DNA of 49,723 bases from Calothrix sp. FI2-JRJ7 (GCA_019359675.1 JAHHGX010000029.1:1-49723); one strand, 5' to 3'. Shown: positions 26,201 to 35,401, counted from the first letter of the stretch. The notes: a model not told the origin generated them from the sequence alone. Numbers and translations: made by a program.

Positions 26201-26444
26201 ACGCAACATTACTACCAGCCCCAATATAGTAAGTATTAAGCTGAGTAGTTGCTGTGATATTACCATCTTTGCCTGGTATGGCGCAGATTGGGGCGCCACT
26301 ACCATCAACTTTATCAGCGAACGCTGGTTTGTTTAACAACCATAATGATTGTGATGTGAGTAGGGTTGCTGTGGCAATTGTTGTACCAATTGTCCGGAGT
26401 AGTCGCTTTTGGCGACGCATAGTTAAGTTAGTTAGACTTTTCAT
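23292..26444 (-). CDS. Secreted glycine-rich DUF11-domain protein, 1050 residues
   Basis: Probably a large cell-surface or extracellular structural protein. The N-terminus is basic, then hydrophobic (TIATATLLTSQSLWLL), with cleavage likely after KPAFA. Residues about 90-240 are Ser/Thr/Gly-rich strands; about 240-520 hold many glycine runs (GGGGGSNGGLGGKGGR, GGGGGAGVTNDGTG) like extended beta-roll or beta-helix surfaces. From about 550 come two to three DUF11-type beta-sandwich repeats: GTATYTITVSNPSG with ITDDSLPAGFT, then GDILEYTVVVKNTS with LRDTIPSNTTYVP, then VRLVKRITGVKKF with DEVEYTIYFLVDGG. It begins 17 bases inside the end of the beta-barrel gene and is the last gene before the terminator. 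No LPxTG or sortase signal is present. Confidence 0.83.
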   Translation of the reverse strand: MKSLTNLTMRRQKRLLRTIGTTIATATLLTSQSLWLLNKPAFADKVDGSGAPICAIPGKDGNITATTQLNTYYIGAGSNVASGSTSVSVGAGTGASGIQKGDLLLIIQMQGADIDSTNTNSYGDGSAANNPNQGATNYPAGGVVNGNSTTNFTAGNFEYAVAANDVGLSGGTITLTSPLVNSYGNSDFGTQGQKRYQVIRVPQYNNLNVTGRITAAPWNGQTGGIVAVDVAGQLTFSGGQIDVNGLGFRGGAGRKLTGAGNNSGRSNEDVVTPSSVNVNASKGEGTAGTPRYLYDLTLTQPLDTGLEGYPNGSYGRGAPGNAGGGGTDGEPRLNDNNSGGGGGSNGGLGGKGGRTWRSALPYGGDGGAPFPASARRLVLGGGGGAGVTNDGTGTPTGNGYASSGAAGGGIVMLRARTITGTGTINANGATPTQVPLQDASGGGGAGGSVLVISQNSTIPSGITINASGGKGGTNTGGGSPHGPGGGGGGGAVYISSNTTTINLSGGQPGTTNNNATEFGGATAGSGVIGPVATTPTDATTSISGANCLIQAAKTTSTPGPMAAPGTATYTITVSNPSGNNRPEAREVVITDDSLPAGFTHTAVPITPVYTGGASGPTTVTSTGTASKPEWKDFTIPPGGSVSITFNADIANGTAPGKYNNSVVASAKYVNPSAGVTTVPNTAVTVSTTYDGTVPANTGEDVTIVPSSTLTADKSVTLVVDSDKSGGTTPLQNQVSTPGDILEYTVVVKNTSTTTPRNNVILRDTIPSNTTYVPNTLDISAGANNGAKSDTLANDQAEFTGTQVVFRLGTGASSTTGGTLGTTAADSSSTIKFRVKVNDPLPNGVTTVSNQAVISSDGVGDIKSDDPVTPTANDPTISKIAPRVRLVKRITGVKKFGSATVTSIGGYNDLAADVNDDSTVGWTPNANTYLLGAITGNQIPVNPGVPAPKDEVEYTIYFLVDGGIPAQSLSFCDFVPANQTYVSGTMQLNLNGGATSSIADNPPSAGASGFYTATFPAACSGTNNNRGAAYFQVGNSNSGSYGFIRFRATVD

Positions 26445-29400
26445 GTTTTAGCACCTCGGACAACCGGGACATTAATGGGTTAGTAGGAACGGATGTGGTA
26501 GTTTTGGTTTCAACTTTTTGGGGTTTGGGCAAGGGTTTTTGTAATCCAAAGCCATCGAATAGTTCGTTCAACTTCAGCGTTAACCCTAAATATGGCCCAC
26601 CTGCTGAACGCCCAGTTGATGTACTACCAGAAAAATCACGGTCATCGACTCGACCAAATACATAACCTCCTGCAAGTCGTAAATTTGGCGATAGATAATA
26701 GCCTAATTCAGCGACAAATCCAGTTTCTGAGAAGTTACCTTGATTTATCCAGCGTGCTTCACCTACTAAATCAGTGCTGTAACCTAACCTGTAAGTCGCG
26801 CGTAATTGTGCGAGATTTACTGTGTTAGTGCCCACCAAATCGTTAGCTAAATACGAAGTACTGTTACGCAGTGCATACTTTCCGTAGAATTCCCATTGCC
26901 AGTTGGGTGCATATATTGCCTCTGCTGCAAAGGTATGGTCTGTTGCACCCGTTCCACTTCCCAATGAAATTGTTTCAGGAATCGTTGAAGGATTTTGTCG
27001 GTACTCGTAACGTAGTAAAGCATTGAATTTATCGTTATCGGGTTCACGGAAGGCTAAACCAAGTCTTAAATTAGCTGTATCAGCGATTCCCGATAATTTT
27101 AAATTCGATGAACCTGCTTGCTGATACCTAACTAATGCCGTTAATGCGGGTGATATTTTCCCGGTTGCACCTGCGGAAATTACGGTGTTATTACCACCAG
27201 AAGAACTGCGATGCTGATAACGTGCGCTAGCTTGGAAGTTTTTGCCATCGTTATATTCTAATCCGGCACTGTAGCTATCGCCACCCGAAAAACCGAGGGA
27301 TGCTCCACTTTGCCCGACAGCAAAAGGTTGTGCAAATTGTACACCTGCACCTGTTATTCCCTGAAAGTTACCAAATACATGCTCATATGCTAAATCTAAT
27401 TTTAATCCAGGAGAAATAACCCAACGCTGATTTAAACCAATTGCTCCTTGTACTGTCATTCCATTGGCGCCACCAAGAATACCGTAACGTCCAGTTAAAC
27501 TTGTGTCAGAACCAATTTTATATTCTCCATCTACATCAAAAGTCGTGATAGATTGTCCAGAAAATTGACCACGAGTATAAAATTGTTGTCCTAATCGGAG
27601 ATTAATACCTGGAACTACTGCCCAGTTTAAACCCAATAATGTACGGTCTGGATAAACTGCATCAGTATCATCAGATAACGTTAATTCATTTTGGGCAAGA
27701 AATGTCAGTTTGTCAGCAATGGGAAGAGTGAAACGAGAACGTAGCTGTTGTGATGTTCCACTTGCTTCTGGAATTAGTCTATCTGTCCTATCACGGTGAA
27801 GCAAGTCTACATCTACTGATGTTTTACCTATTTGCTGCTGAATTCCTGCTGATATTGTTGTCAAAGAGTTATCTACTTTGGCGCCAGGTATGGGAGTATT
27901 CAGAGGTCTAAATAAATCTTGTAAAGTATCTATTGGACGAGGTGCTGTACCTTCGTTATCTTCGTGGTCATATTGTACACGCAAACGAGTGCTATCTGAA
28001 ACATTCCCACTTAGTTGGGCGCCGTAACGAGTTTGTCCTGGCACAAAGCTGATGGTAGAATCATTCGCGAAACCTGTATCAGCTTTACGGTAATAAGCAC
28101 GTCCTAATACTCCTCCTAAAATTTCCGAGTTAGCTTCAAAGCGGTAAGCAGAACCACCAACTTCACCGACAATATCCGAGTTATTACGGGAATGAGCATA
28201 CTCAGCAATCAAGTTTGTTGTTGAATTTAGAGAAATTAACGCATCTGCACCGTAAAGTTCAAAGTCTCGAACACCTTGATTTTGATATAAATAACTACCA
28301 CCAATCCAACTTTCTAGTCCTGCACTGCGGTTAAGATGATACTTAAGTCTGCCAGCGTAAAGATTGCTCGAATCTCCTCCTTGACTTTCATATTGGTAGG
28401 TGGTAACAATTCTTCGTACTAACACCTGTCCTTTGTCATCTACATCTGTTCGCAGTAAAGGTTGACGGAAAAGTAAAGTACCTCTATCGTAATCAATTTC
28501 ATAATCGGCGCCACGATTTAACTGTTTCCGTGCTAATACAGTACCAGGACGATTTAATTCTTCCAACTCAATAAACACATTTTCACTACCCTCAACCAAC
28601 ACACGACGAGAAAGGAAGTAAAAACCACTCGTACCATCAGGAGGAATTGTATCTCGTTGGAAACCTTGTAAATTATTTCCGTAAATAGCCGTTGCTTGAA
28701 GATTGCCAAAATTATAATTGGCTTTGAAACCGTGAAGTGTGCGATTTGTAGCTGTAAATTCCTGGGAACGAGTCGAAAACTCTTCAGTTTTATAATCACC
28801 CCAAAGGAACGAATCTACACCACCCAAACCACTGGGTGAAGTTCGCTCTAATTTTGCATAAACGCTATCTTGAGAAGGAGTTAGTATCTCAGAAGTAGAA
28901 CTATCACCGTAAACAGGATAAGCTTTTTCGCAAAATTGTAAATCTCGGAATAAGCGAGTAGTACTGTCACAAGTCTCATTCAAATTGCGACTACTATTAT
29001 ATGCACCAGTGAACAACCAACCACCAACATCACCAGTAGCAAACACAGAAGCGCGTCCATCAAACTGATAATCATAATCTTTATCTGGTGGTAAAAAATC
29101 ACGGAAACTGCCATAAAAATCAGTTCCGCGTTTTCCAAAACGTAAATCAATCGTTCCCGTCACTAACGAAGAACGTAAATCTGTCTCCAAAACTAATTGA
29201 GTAAAAGCATCAACTTCACCCAACTTAGCTTGAATACGGACAGTTTGCGCTTGTAAAGTTGAGCGTAAAGAAGCTCGAAACTGTCCTTGAGTTGCTTTAA
29301 CCTGAAAACCTGGCTGTTCTTCACTGGCATCTTCACCAACAAACTCACCTGCTGTCGCACTCAAAGTTACAATCGCATCTCTATTAGAACGATTACCACT

Positions 29401-29970
29401 AGCATCGACTAATTGTCCCTCAACAGTTGCTACTGAACGTCCATTCGCAGGAATGCGAGTTTCTAAAGTTCTTAAAGTAATCGTTTGTGCCGTACCTCGA
29501 ACAGTCATCTTCACTGATGCAGATTGACTTTCCACCCCATTAACAGAAGTTTTGGCGGTAATAGTGTTTTCGCCTTCCTGCAAAGATACCCCATACCAAG
29601 TTTGGATAACAGTATTAGTCTTACTATTAGTTTCAGTTCGACCAATTAACTTAGAATCAACAAGCACATTATTAACTCGTAATTCTACAGTTGCACCTTT
29701 AGGAAACTGTAAAGTAACTGCCGTTGCTGGCACATCCAAAACAGCTTGAGGCGCCGGTTCGAGAATAGTTAACGTAGAGACGTGATTAATCACGTCTCTA
29801 CTAGGAGTTTCTTTCTTCTTTTCCTTTGCGTCCTTTGTGGTTAAATCAGAAACATCCTCACTACCCTCGACATGTGCAACACCTTCAGCGTGCGCGACAC
29901 CAGTAATTAACCCAATACAAGCCAACTGCACCAAAAACCAGAAAACAGGTTTTACGCATCTGACACTCAT
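26428..29970 (-). CDS. Outer-membrane beta-barrel protein with N-terminal beta domains, 1180 residues
   Basis: A signal peptide (FWFLVQLACIGLITGVAHA) precedes a short odd linker, residues about 35-66, partly made of repeat DNA. Residues 67-160 resemble an Ig-like domain (LRVNNVLVDSK, SLQEGENTITAK), and 165-265 an invasin-like Big domain (PANGRSVATVEGQLVDASG). From about 270 to 1130 the sequence is a long series of alternating amphipathic strands, such as FTGAYNSSRNLN, GFKANYNFGNLQATAIYG and SYSAGLEYNDGKNFQAS, ending with a barrel-like GPYLGLTLKL. This suggests a large outer-membrane barrel of about 30 or more strands. It may export or anchor the DUF11 proteins of the same operon (inference). 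It starts four bases inside the preceding gene. Confidence 0.82.
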   Translation of the reverse strand: MSVRCVKPVFWFLVQLACIGLITGVAHAEGVAHVEGSEDVSDLTTKDAKEKKKETPSRDVINHVSTLTILEPAPQAVLDVPATAVTLQFPKGATVELRVNNVLVDSKLIGRTETNSKTNTVIQTWYGVSLQEGENTITAKTSVNGVESQSASVKMTVRGTAQTITLRTLETRIPANGRSVATVEGQLVDASGNRSNRDAIVTLSATAGEFVGEDASEEQPGFQVKATQGQFRASLRSTLQAQTVRIQAKLGEVDAFTQLVLETDLRSSLVTGTIDLRFGKRGTDFYGSFRDFLPPDKDYDYQFDGRASVFATGDVGGWLFTGAYNSSRNLNETCDSTTRLFRDLQFCEKAYPVYGDSSTSEILTPSQDSVYAKLERTSPSGLGGVDSFLWGDYKTEEFSTRSQEFTATNRTLHGFKANYNFGNLQATAIYGNNLQGFQRDTIPPDGTSGFYFLSRRVLVEGSENVFIELEELNRPGTVLARKQLNRGADYEIDYDRGTLLFRQPLLRTDVDDKGQVLVRRIVTTYQYESQGGDSSNLYAGRLKYHLNRSAGLESWIGGSYLYQNQGVRDFELYGADALISLNSTTNLIAEYAHSRNNSDIVGEVGGSAYRFEANSEILGGVLGRAYYRKADTGFANDSTISFVPGQTRYGAQLSGNVSDSTRLRVQYDHEDNEGTAPRPIDTLQDLFRPLNTPIPGAKVDNSLTTISAGIQQQIGKTSVDVDLLHRDRTDRLIPEASGTSQQLRSRFTLPIADKLTFLAQNELTLSDDTDAVYPDRTLLGLNWAVVPGINLRLGQQFYTRGQFSGQSITTFDVDGEYKIGSDTSLTGRYGILGGANGMTVQGAIGLNQRWVISPGLKLDLAYEHVFGNFQGITGAGVQFAQPFAVGQSGASLGFSGGDSYSAGLEYNDGKNFQASARYQHRSSSGGNNTVISAGATGKISPALTALVRYQQAGSSNLKLSGIADTANLRLGLAFREPDNDKFNALLRYEYRQNPSTIPETISLGSGTGATDHTFAAEAIYAPNWQWEFYGKYALRNSTSYLANDLVGTNTVNLAQLRATYRLGYSTDLVGEARWINQGNFSETGFVAELGYYLSPNLRLAGGYVFGRVDDRDFSGSTSTGRSAGGPYLGLTLKLNELFDGFGLQKPLPKPQKVETKTTTSVPTNPLMSRLSEVLKHEKSN
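29774..29801. repeat. Perfect 28-bp GTAGAGACG palindrome in coding sequence
   Basis: GTAGAGACGTGATT followed by its exact complement. It is translated in the beta-barrel protein as SRDVINHVST (residues 57-66). Directly beside it, near 29815-29840, lies another widespread repeat type (AACCACAAAGGACGCAAAGG on the reverse strand), coding for TTKDAKEKKKE. Confidence 0.9.
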
Positions 29971-31427
29971 GGTTGCACCTCCTTGCTTGACTTACCATCT
30001 ATTTCCTCAACAGGAGTCACACCAAAATTCATCCGTGCCAAACCACCTGGTTCTAAACGGACCAAGCGAGATTGGCTTCTGCGCTCCTTAAACTTGCGAT
30101 TGCGCGCTATGTCATAACCGGGCACACTGGTCAAATCCAGTACCCCAGTACGACTACCAGAAATCACATTCGCAACCGAGAATAAACCCTTAATATCAGT
30201 AGTAATACGGTTGCCATCATCAAGAATAACTACAGCATTAGGTATACCTGGCTCTCCCGTTTGCTGCTCACCATCAAAGTTTTTATCATAAAACACGCGA
30301 CCAATCAGCGTACCGCAGTCAGAAATAATACCATTGCGAATTCGCAAACGATAGCGAGATGGCCCATCTTTCAATTCAGCATTATTATCTTGGCGCCTTG
30401 CTGTAACACTGGCTAAATTTTCACCCGAACCACGTACAGCATCGGGGGTAATTTTCACTGCATAAACAAGATTAATAGAAGCTTCGGGTGGAATAGTTTG
30501 ATTTAAATTAAAAGTAAGATTAGAACCCTGATTATTAGTCTCGACTGTTATAGACTGACCATTTAACTCAGCACGTGCGGAATTTGCCACAAACCTAAAT
30601 CCCGTAGGTAACACATCTGTTACTGAGACTTGTCTGCTTGGGACATTATTTAAATTTCGTACTAAAAGACGATAAATTACTGTATCACCTGGTTCCGCAG
30701 CAGCTCTATCTGCGGTTTTAACAATTTGAATTGGTTGTGTAACACCAACGCATATTGGACGGTCAAGCAAACTAATAGCAGAAAGCACTAAACCTGTTGT
30801 AGTACCATCTTGAATGGCAACAGTTGTACTAAAAGATGCTGGCTCGCCATCTTGACTAATACCTTTACCATCGAGTGCAGTTGCCGTATAAGAAACAGTT
30901 TTAGCAACATCATCGCGTGCGGTAATGATAATCCTAATTTGGCGTTGGCTAAATCCTCTTGCTCCTGGTGGTGGATTTACTACTAATATGTAGCGTCTAC
31001 CAATATCAAGCTGTCCGTTATTACGATTAAGTAAATAATTGAAAGCTCCTTTTGGTTCTTCGTTTGCCAAGAAATAAGGATTAGCGTTTTGAATATTCGG
31101 TGGCAAACCTGTAAAATTAGTTCCGGGGCCAGTTCGAGTTAATGACACTAAACCATTTAAGGTATCATTGGCGCCTGCTTCATACAAGCCAATGCTAAAC
31201 CCAGCATAATCTGGTAAAATTTCACCACCGCAACCGCGAATCCGTCCAAATGGGTCAACTAATTCCTGCTTGAGTTGATTAGTTTCTGCTGATATTTCTT
31301 CTCCAGTTGGAGTTTTAAATTTATATGTAGCAGTATTTTGAATGACACCTGCTCTCGCAGGAGTTGCAACTATATAAGTTATTATAAAAGCTGCCGAAAG
31401 TAAACGACATCGATTTATTATTGACAT
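29967..31427 (-). CDS. Secreted protein with DUF11 and SdrD B-like domains, 486 residues
   Basis: Signal peptide with likely cleavage after TPARA. An N-terminal domain (residues 30-230) has GVIQNTATYKFKTPTGEEIS and a possible disulfide partner in GCGGEILPDYAG. Residues about 240-365 are a DUF11 domain: PIQIVKTADRAAAEPGDTVI then YRLLVRNLNN and SVTDVLPTGFRFV. Residues 375-440 are an SdrD B-like/SpaA-like domain: LIGRVFYDKNFDGEQQTGEP, then GIPNAVVILDDG and TDIKGLFSVANV, with Asp-rich turns that suggest calcium binding. Its stop overlaps the beta-barrel gene start by four bases (ATGA), so they are coupled. Likely exported to the cell surface. Confidence 0.83.
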   Translation of the reverse strand: MSIINRCRLLSAAFIITYIVATPARAGVIQNTATYKFKTPTGEEISAETNQLKQELVDPFGRIRGCGGEILPDYAGFSIGLYEAGANDTLNGLVSLTRTGPGTNFTGLPPNIQNANPYFLANEEPKGAFNYLLNRNNGQLDIGRRYILVVNPPPGARGFSQRQIRIIITARDDVAKTVSYTATALDGKGISQDGEPASFSTTVAIQDGTTTGLVLSAISLLDRPICVGVTQPIQIVKTADRAAAEPGDTVIYRLLVRNLNNVPSRQVSVTDVLPTGFRFVANSARAELNGQSITVETNNQGSNLTFNLNQTIPPEASINLVYAVKITPDAVRGSGENLASVTARRQDNNAELKDGPSRYRLRIRNGIISDCGTLIGRVFYDKNFDGEQQTGEPGIPNAVVILDDGNRITTDIKGLFSVANVISGSRTGVLDLTSVPGYDIARNRKFKERRSQSRLVRLEPGGLARMNFGVTPVEEIDGKSSKEVQP

Positions 31428-31464
31428 GAAAAATAACCTGATAAAAGCCTATTTTGGTGCTTAA

Positions 31465-31494
31465 ATACCTGGTTTATTCAAGAAACCAGGTATC
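31465..31494 (-). repeat. CCTGGTTT hairpin between operon genes
   Basis: ATACCTGGTTT and AAACCAGGTAT form an eleven-base stem around eight bases, in the 80-base gap between the small secreted gene and the SdrD B-like gene. There is no T run. It could set relative expression along the operon. The motif resembles the inner repeat of the MITE at 12234-12350. Confidence 0.6.
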
Positions 31495-31506
31495 TCGTTG
31501 TTCACC

Positions 31507-32079
31507 TTAACGTACCTTTGTTAGATATCCAGTTTGAACTGAAGTCGATGGCTCTAATTCTTGACTAAAATTCCAACGGACGTGTGTATAAGCTTCAGCG
31601 GGAGCAGGACGCTCTTCAACTTTGCCATTAGGCAAAGTCACTTTCACAGTAGGATTAGCAACGAAGGTTTTACCTTGGTCGATGCTATAGCTAAGAGTGG
31701 CGCCTTTAACAGGTGTAGCAGAGTTTAATTGATATACTAAACCGCGCGAAATTGCTTGTGTGAAAGCCATGTTTTTAGCCGCGCGAGTACCTTCATTTTT
31801 TCCTGTAAGTGTAAAACGAACCACATCTCCAGGTTTAACTACTGTTTTAGGGTCAAGCGCTTTCCAGCTAATAGTTTCCTTACCTTGGGCACCTTTTTGG
31901 CGCTGTTGTACATCAGCTACCAAATTTAAATTTACTTTAGGCTGCTGTAATACGTTTTGTGCTAACGTTGAACCTGCATGAATTAATTGAGCAATAGCAG
32001 GTTTATCTCCAACAGGAATTACAGTTAACGCAGCAGTTACAACAGCAAATCCAGCAGCAAATAAACGTTTCTTCATCAT
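31507..32079 (-). CDS. Small secreted protein with a DUF11-like domain, 190 residues
   Basis: Clear signal peptide (MMKKRLFAAGFAVVTAALTV, cleavage after AIA). The mature part has one DUF11-like module: VVKPGDVVRFTLTGKNEGTR, then AFTQAISRGLVYQLNSATPV, matching the pattern of an unstructured start followed by PGD...Y.....N.G and a later P.G..Y. It may be a subunit or cap of a fibre built from the larger DUF11 proteins (inference). It lies 127 bases after the first gene and 80 bases before the next; the second gap holds a CCTGGTTT hairpin. Confidence 0.78.
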   Translation of the reverse strand: MMKKRLFAAGFAVVTAALTVIPVGDKPAIAQLIHAGSTLAQNVLQQPKVNLNLVADVQQRQKGAQGKETISWKALDPKTVVKPGDVVRFTLTGKNEGTRAAKNMAFTQAISRGLVYQLNSATPVKGATLSYSIDQGKTFVANPTVKVTLPNGKVEERPAPAEAYTHVRWNFSQELEPSTSVQTGYLTKVR

Positions 32080-32143
32080 AATCTCCTTTTTTCTAGTTAA
32101 GTTCCAACAAAAACCTGCTTTTCCTGTTACTTCTCTCTTAATT

Positions 32144-32166
32144 CCCCTCTCTTCTTAAAAGAGGGG
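32144..32166. repeat. CCCCTCT hairpin between operon genes
   Basis: CCCCTCT and AGAGGGG pair around nine bases and are followed by TTGGGGGAGAGG. The same kind of repeat is found at 47308-47390. It lies in the 127-base gap between the first and second surface-protein genes and may influence the transcript. Confidence 0.65.
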
Positions 32167-32205
32167 TTGGGGGAGAGGTTTCTTTACTTATTGTTCCCAA
32201 TTTGA

Positions 32206-34674
32206 TTACTTAATCTTGCGTCGGAAGGTAAATGTTCCATTACCTTGTGGCGCCACAGTTTCGATAGTATTCGTGTAGATTTCAATATCACCACTAGTAA
32301 CAGTGACATTAATAGTTCCTGCACCTACCGCAGAACCATTTCCTCCCGCAGTGGGATATGTTGGGTCTGTAGTTTTTGCAAACCAAGTATTATTTCCAGC
32401 ATCACCATCTTCAGTAATCACCAAATTATTCGCTGGCAGAATAACGCTGTTACTACCACCAGTTGTTGAAATATTTGTGTAAGTAATTTGGTATTCAATA
32501 ATCCGACCTGGAGTAGCAGCGGCGCCTAAAGCAGTTTGATCAGTTGTAAAGTTACCAGCAGTTCCTGCGACAGGTGTACCGCTCTCTTCTAACATCCGTG
32601 CTTTTTTCTCCAACTTGAGATAGTTAGTGTACACACGGTCAATCGTCACGTTTCCAGGTTCACCAACTGGTGAATCATCACCGTTAACATCAACAAAGGC
32701 AGTAATTGGTACTGGATAACCTACTAATTGGGGCGCCGCAGGTAAATCTACAGTTACGGTGTAATTCGCGTTAGCACCTGCGGGAACTGTAATTCTCACT
32801 GGGTCTGGAGCAGTTGTAGTAAATCCACCTGCTGCTGTATAAGTGTAGATAACACTAGTATTAGTTGTAGGGTCAGTAATCGTTACTTTTGTACCATCAA
32901 TTAAGTCACCAGAATTTGTAGGAGGAGTTGGAACTAAAGAAATTACCTGCGAGCCACCACTGGTATTTTGTACTGTGTTGTTGAAAGTAATAGGTGGCGT
33001 TTCAGCATCCGTCAATATTGCACTTGGTGATGTATTTGGAGCTACAACAATAGATTTATTGGTAAAGTCGTCATTATTATCAGTCGGACCTGTTGCTCCT
33101 GGTTGATTGTCCGGACCATTCAACGGAGTTAACGCAATATTGTAGACAGTATCATCACCACCATCCGGGTCTGTTGTACTACCTTGGTTCGTATTACCAG
33201 CAGTTGGGTCAGTTCCTGTGCCTGGGTCAGTACCATCGGCGCTAGGGTCGGCTACACCATTACTGATACCACCGTTTGGCACAGTGGCGCCACCTGTTGT
33301 TAATGGGTCTGGGTTATTGCCACCTAAACCGTTGTTAGAGCTTTGGTCTCCAGATTCGTCATACACTATCTGAGTTGCTGCACCGGGCACGGGGGCGCCT
33401 GGTTGTGATTGACCAAACACCTGAGCTATGTTTGCAACTTGTCCACCACTGAAGCTAGTTTGCGGTGTAACGGCAAAGCTGAAACCTTGAACTGTAGTGC
33501 CTTTAGCTATTGGTGTAGCTGTTGGTGTTGTAGCTGCGTTGTAAACAAAACCGATTCTAGTAATTACTCCTGCTGGACGGGTAGTTACCCAGATTGCTTT
33601 CTCCGCAGTTAAGCTTAAAGGGCTTGTTGTGTAAACTGGAGTCCAATCTGTAGGTGCCACAATTGCAGATGTTTGACCAAGTTGCATTCCTGTGGGAATC
33701 GCATCTGAAACCAATACGCGCGGTGTTGCCGCACCATCCAAATTGATATCCGTACCGTATAAGTCAGATGTCACTAATCCCCCTGGAAGTGGAGTCGGAT
33801 TTGCTTCTACTTTTAATGCCAATCCGTAGGTGAGGATGTCGTCAGTTAAAACGTTGGGGGTACCACTCCTATTGTAAGAAGATACCGCTTTTAAAACCGC
33901 CGCAAAAGCCTGTTGCCGTGCATTAACAGTGATTGCTGTACTGGTTGCCATTGCCTCCCGAACACCGTTGCTAGGTACTCCATCTGTTTCACCAGTGGCA
34001 CCATCAGCATTGTCTTGAGTGTTAACGTCATTCCCATCAATATCAGCAGATCGGTCTTGGTTGTCTGTATTTGGTGTAGCGGTATTACCTAAAGAAACCG
34101 TAACACTATTACCCTGAACTGCCGCATTTGTAACTTTTACTGGTACACGAACCGTGATTTTTCCTGTGTTAGCAGCCCCTAGATTTGGAGGAATTGAACC
34201 ATTACTTGGTAATAAGTTTCCTGTAGTGTCACCAGCATTTGGAACATCTACACCATTACCAGGAAGGTTAGTTCCATTCACTGCGACAATCTTAAGTGGT
34301 CCATTTATAGTGAAGGCGCCTGGTGTAGTACTATTAAGAGTTGCGGTACCAGGAATAAAGAATTCTGTTGGGTCATTACCTGTGTTGGTAATTACGAAAT
34401 CAACGTAAAGCGTATCATTCGAGTTCGGATTAGTGACGCTGGGAGTTTGAGCTGTAACGGTAACACCTGCAACTTCTGCGACTTTAATTATTACTTCGTT
34501 AGAAGTTGCATTATATGTAGTTGTACCATCACTAAAAGTTGCTGTTGCACTGTTCTTAATGTCTGAACCCGCTGCTGTTTGTGCAAGTACTGGCGCCACC
34601 ATCCCAAAGCTACTACTTACTGCAAAAGTAGCTGCTAAAAGTTGTTTAAAATGCTGATTTTTACGTGATTTCAT
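32206..34674 (-). CDS. Secreted DUF11-type surface protein, 822 residues
   Basis: First gene of the surface operon. Signal peptide with cleavage near PVLAQT. The mature protein starts AAGSDIKNSATATFSDGTTT, like the other members (IKNTATATF/VIQNTATYKF), suggesting a shared N-terminal domain. Several beta-sandwich modules follow, with ITNTGNDPTEFFIPG, GLALKVEANPTPLPGG, LVSDAIPTGMQLGQT and a C-terminal DUF11-like GRIIEYQITYTNIST with NNLVITEDGD. A stretch rich in Asp, Gly, Pro and Thr (about 440-530) contains many DxDxD-like turns, likely calcium-binding. No enzyme motif is seen. It ends in a basic KIK tail. I infer a structural or adhesive role. Confidence 0.82.
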   Translation of the reverse strand: MKSRKNQHFKQLLAATFAVSSSFGMVAPVLAQTAAGSDIKNSATATFSDGTTTYNATSNEVIIKVAEVAGVTVTAQTPSVTNPNSNDTLYVDFVITNTGNDPTEFFIPGTATLNSTTPGAFTINGPLKIVAVNGTNLPGNGVDVPNAGDTTGNLLPSNGSIPPNLGAANTGKITVRVPVKVTNAAVQGNSVTVSLGNTATPNTDNQDRSADIDGNDVNTQDNADGATGETDGVPSNGVREAMATSTAITVNARQQAFAAVLKAVSSYNRSGTPNVLTDDILTYGLALKVEANPTPLPGGLVTSDLYGTDINLDGAATPRVLVSDAIPTGMQLGQTSAIVAPTDWTPVYTTSPLSLTAEKAIWVTTRPAGVITRIGFVYNAATTPTATPIAKGTTVQGFSFAVTPQTSFSGGQVANIAQVFGQSQPGAPVPGAATQIVYDESGDQSSNNGLGGNNPDPLTTGGATVPNGGISNGVADPSADGTDPGTGTDPTAGNTNQGSTTDPDGGDDTVYNIALTPLNGPDNQPGATGPTDNNDDFTNKSIVVAPNTSPSAILTDAETPPITFNNTVQNTSGGSQVISLVPTPPTNSGDLIDGTKVTITDPTTNTSVIYTYTAAGGFTTTAPDPVRITVPAGANANYTVTVDLPAAPQLVGYPVPITAFVDVNGDDSPVGEPGNVTIDRVYTNYLKLEKKARMLEESGTPVAGTAGNFTTDQTALGAAATPGRIIEYQITYTNISTTGGSNSVILPANNLVITEDGDAGNNTWFAKTTDPTYPTAGGNGSAVGAGTINVTVTSGDIEIYTNTIETVAPQGNGTFTFRRKIK

Positions 34675-35138
34675 GTTCAGAACAGCCTATAAGTAATAAA
34701 AAAATGCAATGCAAAATTGAGGCTAATGTTGTATAACTAGCCAAAAAAAGGGAGTCATTAACTAGGATTAATAGTTAACTCGGTTATTTTTAGTTATTAT
34801 TATCTGCATTTTATTTACTAAGTTGATATCTAAAGTAGAAGCTAAACTTGAAAGCTAGTTTAGACAAATTACCAAAAATATAAGTTAAAATTTTACTCAT
34901 AGTCATGGTTGATTATTTGTGATTGTTCTCTTTATAAATAAACTTAGTTATGGCTAGTTGAGTTAAATTCGCGCTGATACAGGAATTTTCTCTCTCTAGT
35001 TCCTAGTATTCCCACAATTTGTCTATAACTATCATCAAAGCTTCATAAATTTGCATATCCAAAAGTCTAGTTATTAAGTTAACCTTTTGCTAGAAGCAAA
35101 TGTAATACTTAGAAACATGGTTTCAAGAGTTTAGGTAA

Positions 35139-35167
35139 GTAGAAACGCTATATCATAACGTCTCTAC
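35139..35167. repeat. Degenerate GTAGAGACG repeat
   Basis: GTAGAAACGCTAT and ATAACGTCTCTAC form an imperfect stem. Same family as 2675, 19704, 29774, 35402 and 47775. Confidence 0.65.
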
Positions 35168-35401
35168 TATCAAACAGGGGTTAACTTTTATGAATCAGTT
35201 CATAGAAGCATAGACTTACTATATGTTGACTGTTTTTTGAGTATAGGGTGCTGTCTGTGACAGAGTTGTGACAAGCCTAGAATTACTATATCTGTAATTA
35301 GTTGTAATGCAAACAAATATTAATAATAATGATTATATATATTAATAAATACTTAAAAGTACGGCGCCGCACCATTATATAAATTTCTGTAACGCATAAA
35401 T

